A stretch of DNA of 64,000 bases from Glaciecola sp947496235 (GTDB taxonomy: Bacteria > Pseudomonadota > Gammaproteobacteria > Enterobacterales > Alteromonadaceae): contig NZ_JBLWFH010000010.1 in assembly GCF_050306235.1 (NCBI RefSeq), positions 1-64,000 of the forward strand. The letters run 5' to 3'. A program made the translations under genes and the position numbers. The notes below the pieces were generated by a model that was not told where the DNA came from, did not search any database, and saw only the letters and a program-made list of their open reading frames with translations. Below are positions 62,194 to 64,000 of the stretch, piece after piece (positions within the stretch are counted from its first letter, which is position 1; each line of letters starts with the position of its first letter).

Positions 62194-63177
62194 ATGAAAA
62201 AACTAACGCTGGTAAGCATTTTTCTCGCTTTGTTGGTTATTGTATTGGGTGCTTATACTCGACTAACCGATGCCGGCTTAGGCTGCCCTGATTGGCCGGG
62301 ATGCTACGGCCACCTCATTGTACCGCAAGCAGAACATCACATAGAAGCAGCCAATGAGGCCTATCCGGATCGACCAGTAGAAGCACATAAAGCATGGAAT
62401 GAAATGATCCATCGCTATTTTGCGGCTACCTTGGGCTTTTTCATTCTAATTATATTTATTACCAGTTTTTTCAAAAAATTCCGCAATGCGAATACGCCAT
62501 TTTTTCTTCCTTTGATCCTATTCTTGATGGTCTGTTTCCAAGGCGCCTTAGGAATGTGGACAGTGACATTAAATCTCTTGCCGATAGTTGTTATGGGACA
62601 TTTACTCGGTGGTTTTACTGTCCTCACATTACTATTTCTACTCTATTTGCGCCTTACGCCTTACCGCATTCCTGGCGGGGATCCACAGATAAGAAAATTT
62701 GCCAAATACAGCAGTATCGGCATCTTTTTACTTGTGGTGCAAATAGGATTAGGTGGATGGACCTCCGCTAATTATGCGTCACTTGCTTGTACCGAATTAC
62801 CCATATGTGAAGGCGAATGGGCGTCACAACTTGATGTGATGGGGGCGTTTTCTATCCCTGCTGCTGATAACTATGAATTTGGTGTTCATCCTTATGAGGA
62901 ACGCATGACAATGCATGTATTTCATAGGTTTGGTGCCTTGGTGCTTATTGTGTATTTAAGTTGGCTTGGGGTCGGAATTTTACGCAAAGCAAATTCAGGT
63001 TTAATGAAACAACTAAGTTGGTTAATGCTATTTATTTTAAGTGTGCAAGTAGGATTGGGTGTGAGTAATGTAGTTTATTCACTGCCTTTAATTGTCGCTA
63101 CTTTACACAATGCAGTAGCCGCATGTCTTTTATTGGTGCTGGTGATGATGACCTACACCATATATCGAAAATATTAA
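62194..63177 (+). CDS. ctaA: Heme A synthase (COX15/CtaA)
   Basis: 327 residues from ATG 62194, which has AAGGGA 6-7 nt upstream. A TTG at 62179 would add five. It has 8 TM segments and the conserved His residues of the family: AWNEMIHRYFAA, GHLLGGFTVL, VFHRFGALVL and TLHNAVAAC. The start LGAYTRLTDAGLGCPDWPGCYG is characteristic. It oxidises the C8 methyl of heme O to make heme A. Followed by ctaB after 14 bp. Confidence 0.96.
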   Translation: MKKLTLVSIFLALLVIVLGAYTRLTDAGLGCPDWPGCYGHLIVPQAEHHIEAANEAYPDRPVEAHKAWNEMIHRYFAATLGFFILIIFITSFFKKFRNANTPFFLPLILFLMVCFQGALGMWTVTLNLLPIVVMGHLLGGFTVLTLLFLLYLRLTPYRIPGGDPQIRKFAKYSSIGIFLLVVQIGLGGWTSANYASLACTELPICEGEWASQLDVMGAFSIPAADNYEFGVHPYEERMTMHVFHRFGALVLIVYLSWLGVGILRKANSGLMKQLSWLMLFILSVQVGLGVSNVVYSLPLIVATLHNAVAACLLLVLVMMTYTIYRKY

Positions 63178-63191
63178 GAAGGATTCAGTGG

Positions 63192-64000
63192 ATGGCCAAG
63201 CAAGCAATATTAAAAAAGCCGATCACGCAAACTGCTAATTGGCGCGACTATTATGAATTAACCAAACCGCGCGTTGTGATGTTGCTATTACTTACAGCTC
63301 TGGTTGGTATGTGTTTGGCAACGCCGGGATGGATACCTTTGCAAACATTATTTGCAGGCATCTTGGGTATAGGCATGTTGTCTTCATCGGCAGCGGTAAT
63401 CAATCACGTGGTAGATCATAAAATAGACAGTGTTATGGCACGTACCTTTAATCGTCCCGTGGCTAAAGGAAAGGTCTCCCCGCAAAAAGCGTTAATCTTT
63501 GCTTTTTTACTCGCAGTAGCAGGTTTTGCGTTATTAGCTTTCTACGTCAATATGATAACGGCTTGGTTAACACTAGCAAGTTTAGTGGGTTATGCAGTGA
63601 TTTACACCATGTATCTTAAGCGTGCAACACCACAAAATATCGTAATCGGTGGCCTAGCTGGGGCCGCTCCTCCTTTATTAGGTTGGACTGCGGTTACTGG
63701 TGAGATTCATGCATACGGATTACTATTGGTGCTGATTATATTCACATGGACGCCACCACATTTTTGGGCATTGGCTATTCATCGTGAAAAAGATTATGCA
63801 AAAGCTAACATTCCCATGTTACCCAATACCCATGGCATTGAATTTACCAAAACTTGTGCCCTGCTTTACACCTTCTTATTGTGTTTGGTCTGTTTGTTAC
63901 CCTATTTAGTGGGTATGAGTGGTTTAATCTATTTGGTTGGATCTTCGGTGTTGAATGCTTGGTTCTTGTATTTAACTTGGAAACTTAAGTTCAACCCAAG
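63192..64000 (+). CDS. ctaB: Protoheme IX farnesyltransferase (heme O synthase), cut by the window end
   Basis: The reading frame is open from ATG 63192 (AAGGA 8 nt upstream) to the last base, 269 codons without a stop, so the C-terminal part lies outside the window. UbiA-family prenyltransferase motifs are present: YYELTKPRVVMLLLLTA, NHVVDHKIDSVMARTFNRP for Mg-diphosphate binding, and the second Asp motif REKDYAKANIPMLP. It adds the farnesyl chain to heme B to make heme O, the substrate of CtaA. Confidence 0.96.
   Translation, partial: MAKQAILKKPITQTANWRDYYELTKPRVVMLLLLTALVGMCLATPGWIPLQTLFAGILGIGMLSSSAAVINHVVDHKIDSVMARTFNRPVAKGKVSPQKALIFAFLLAVAGFALLAFYVNMITAWLTLASLVGYAVIYTMYLKRATPQNIVIGGLAGAAPPLLGWTAVTGEIHAYGLLLVLIIFTWTPPHFWALAIHREKDYAKANIPMLPNTHGIEFTKTCALLYTFLLCLVCLLPYLVGMSGLIYLVGSSVLNAWFLYLTWKLKFNP

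Overview
The window looks like a chromosomal segment of a marine gammaproteobacterium of the Alteromonadales (Alteromonas/Glaciecola/Paraglaciecola type). The reasons are the gene content (E. coli-type ilvY-ilvC and ilvE-ilvD-ilvA, proBA, lexA-plsB, rph-pyrE-yicC, a coxB-ctaD-ctaG-coxC-surf1-ctaA-ctaB operon), a LexA box of the CTGT-N8-ACAG type, and the many DUF families typical of that order. I saw no tRNA, rRNA, CRISPR array, insertion sequence or replication origin.

Bases 1-22400 are accessory. They begin with a 5'-truncated nuclease carrying a zinc ribbon and a NUMOD-like domain, beside the 3' stump of an alpha/beta hydrolase. A DUF6090 membrane protein and a metallo-beta-lactamase/double-rhodanese protein with an altered metal motif follow. 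Next are a predicted two-TM channel-like protein with TrkA-N and ryanodine-receptor (RyR) domains, an orphan PEP-CTERM protein, an intact hipBA locus, and the scar of a second hipBA locus. The centrepiece (9079-19292) is a three-gene, same-strand block: an exported protein, a 1713-residue TIR-nSTAND-TM-WD40 protein, and a very large exported protein whose start overlaps the previous stop. Charges around the single TM predict a cytoplasmic TIR/NTPase half and a periplasmic WD40 half. This suggests a transmembrane sensor-effector with two envelope partners. After it come a hipA-hipB pair in reversed order and a Fic enzyme. Each toxin-like locus has its own array of repeated palindromic operators (three sites 49/50 bp apart, three sites 42 bp apart, and six alternating ATGTCGAT boxes).

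Bases 22496-64000 are mostly core genes. yicC diverges from rph-pyrE-tusA. Envelope and signalling genes follow: an exported methyltransferase-like protein, a DedA-like protein, an exported amidohydrolase, an Aer-type energy-taxis receptor, and a class I-like HMG-CoA reductase. The DUF3014-DUF1285 pair and a minus-strand run (M1 peptidase, DUF6702, small membrane protein, ABC1 kinase, MscS channel, EVE protein) lead to proBA, beta-carbonic anhydrase and a Bcr/CflA transporter. The branched-chain amino-acid genes surround comM: ilvC and its divergent regulator ilvY on one side, ilvE-ilvD-ilvA on the other. plsB and lexA are divergent. The window ends inside ctaB of the aa3-type cytochrome oxidase operon, which includes structural subunits, copper and heme assembly factors, a SCO-like protein and an opposite-strand DUF2909 gene.

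Motif and family calls were made by reading the translations; no database search or structure prediction was run.
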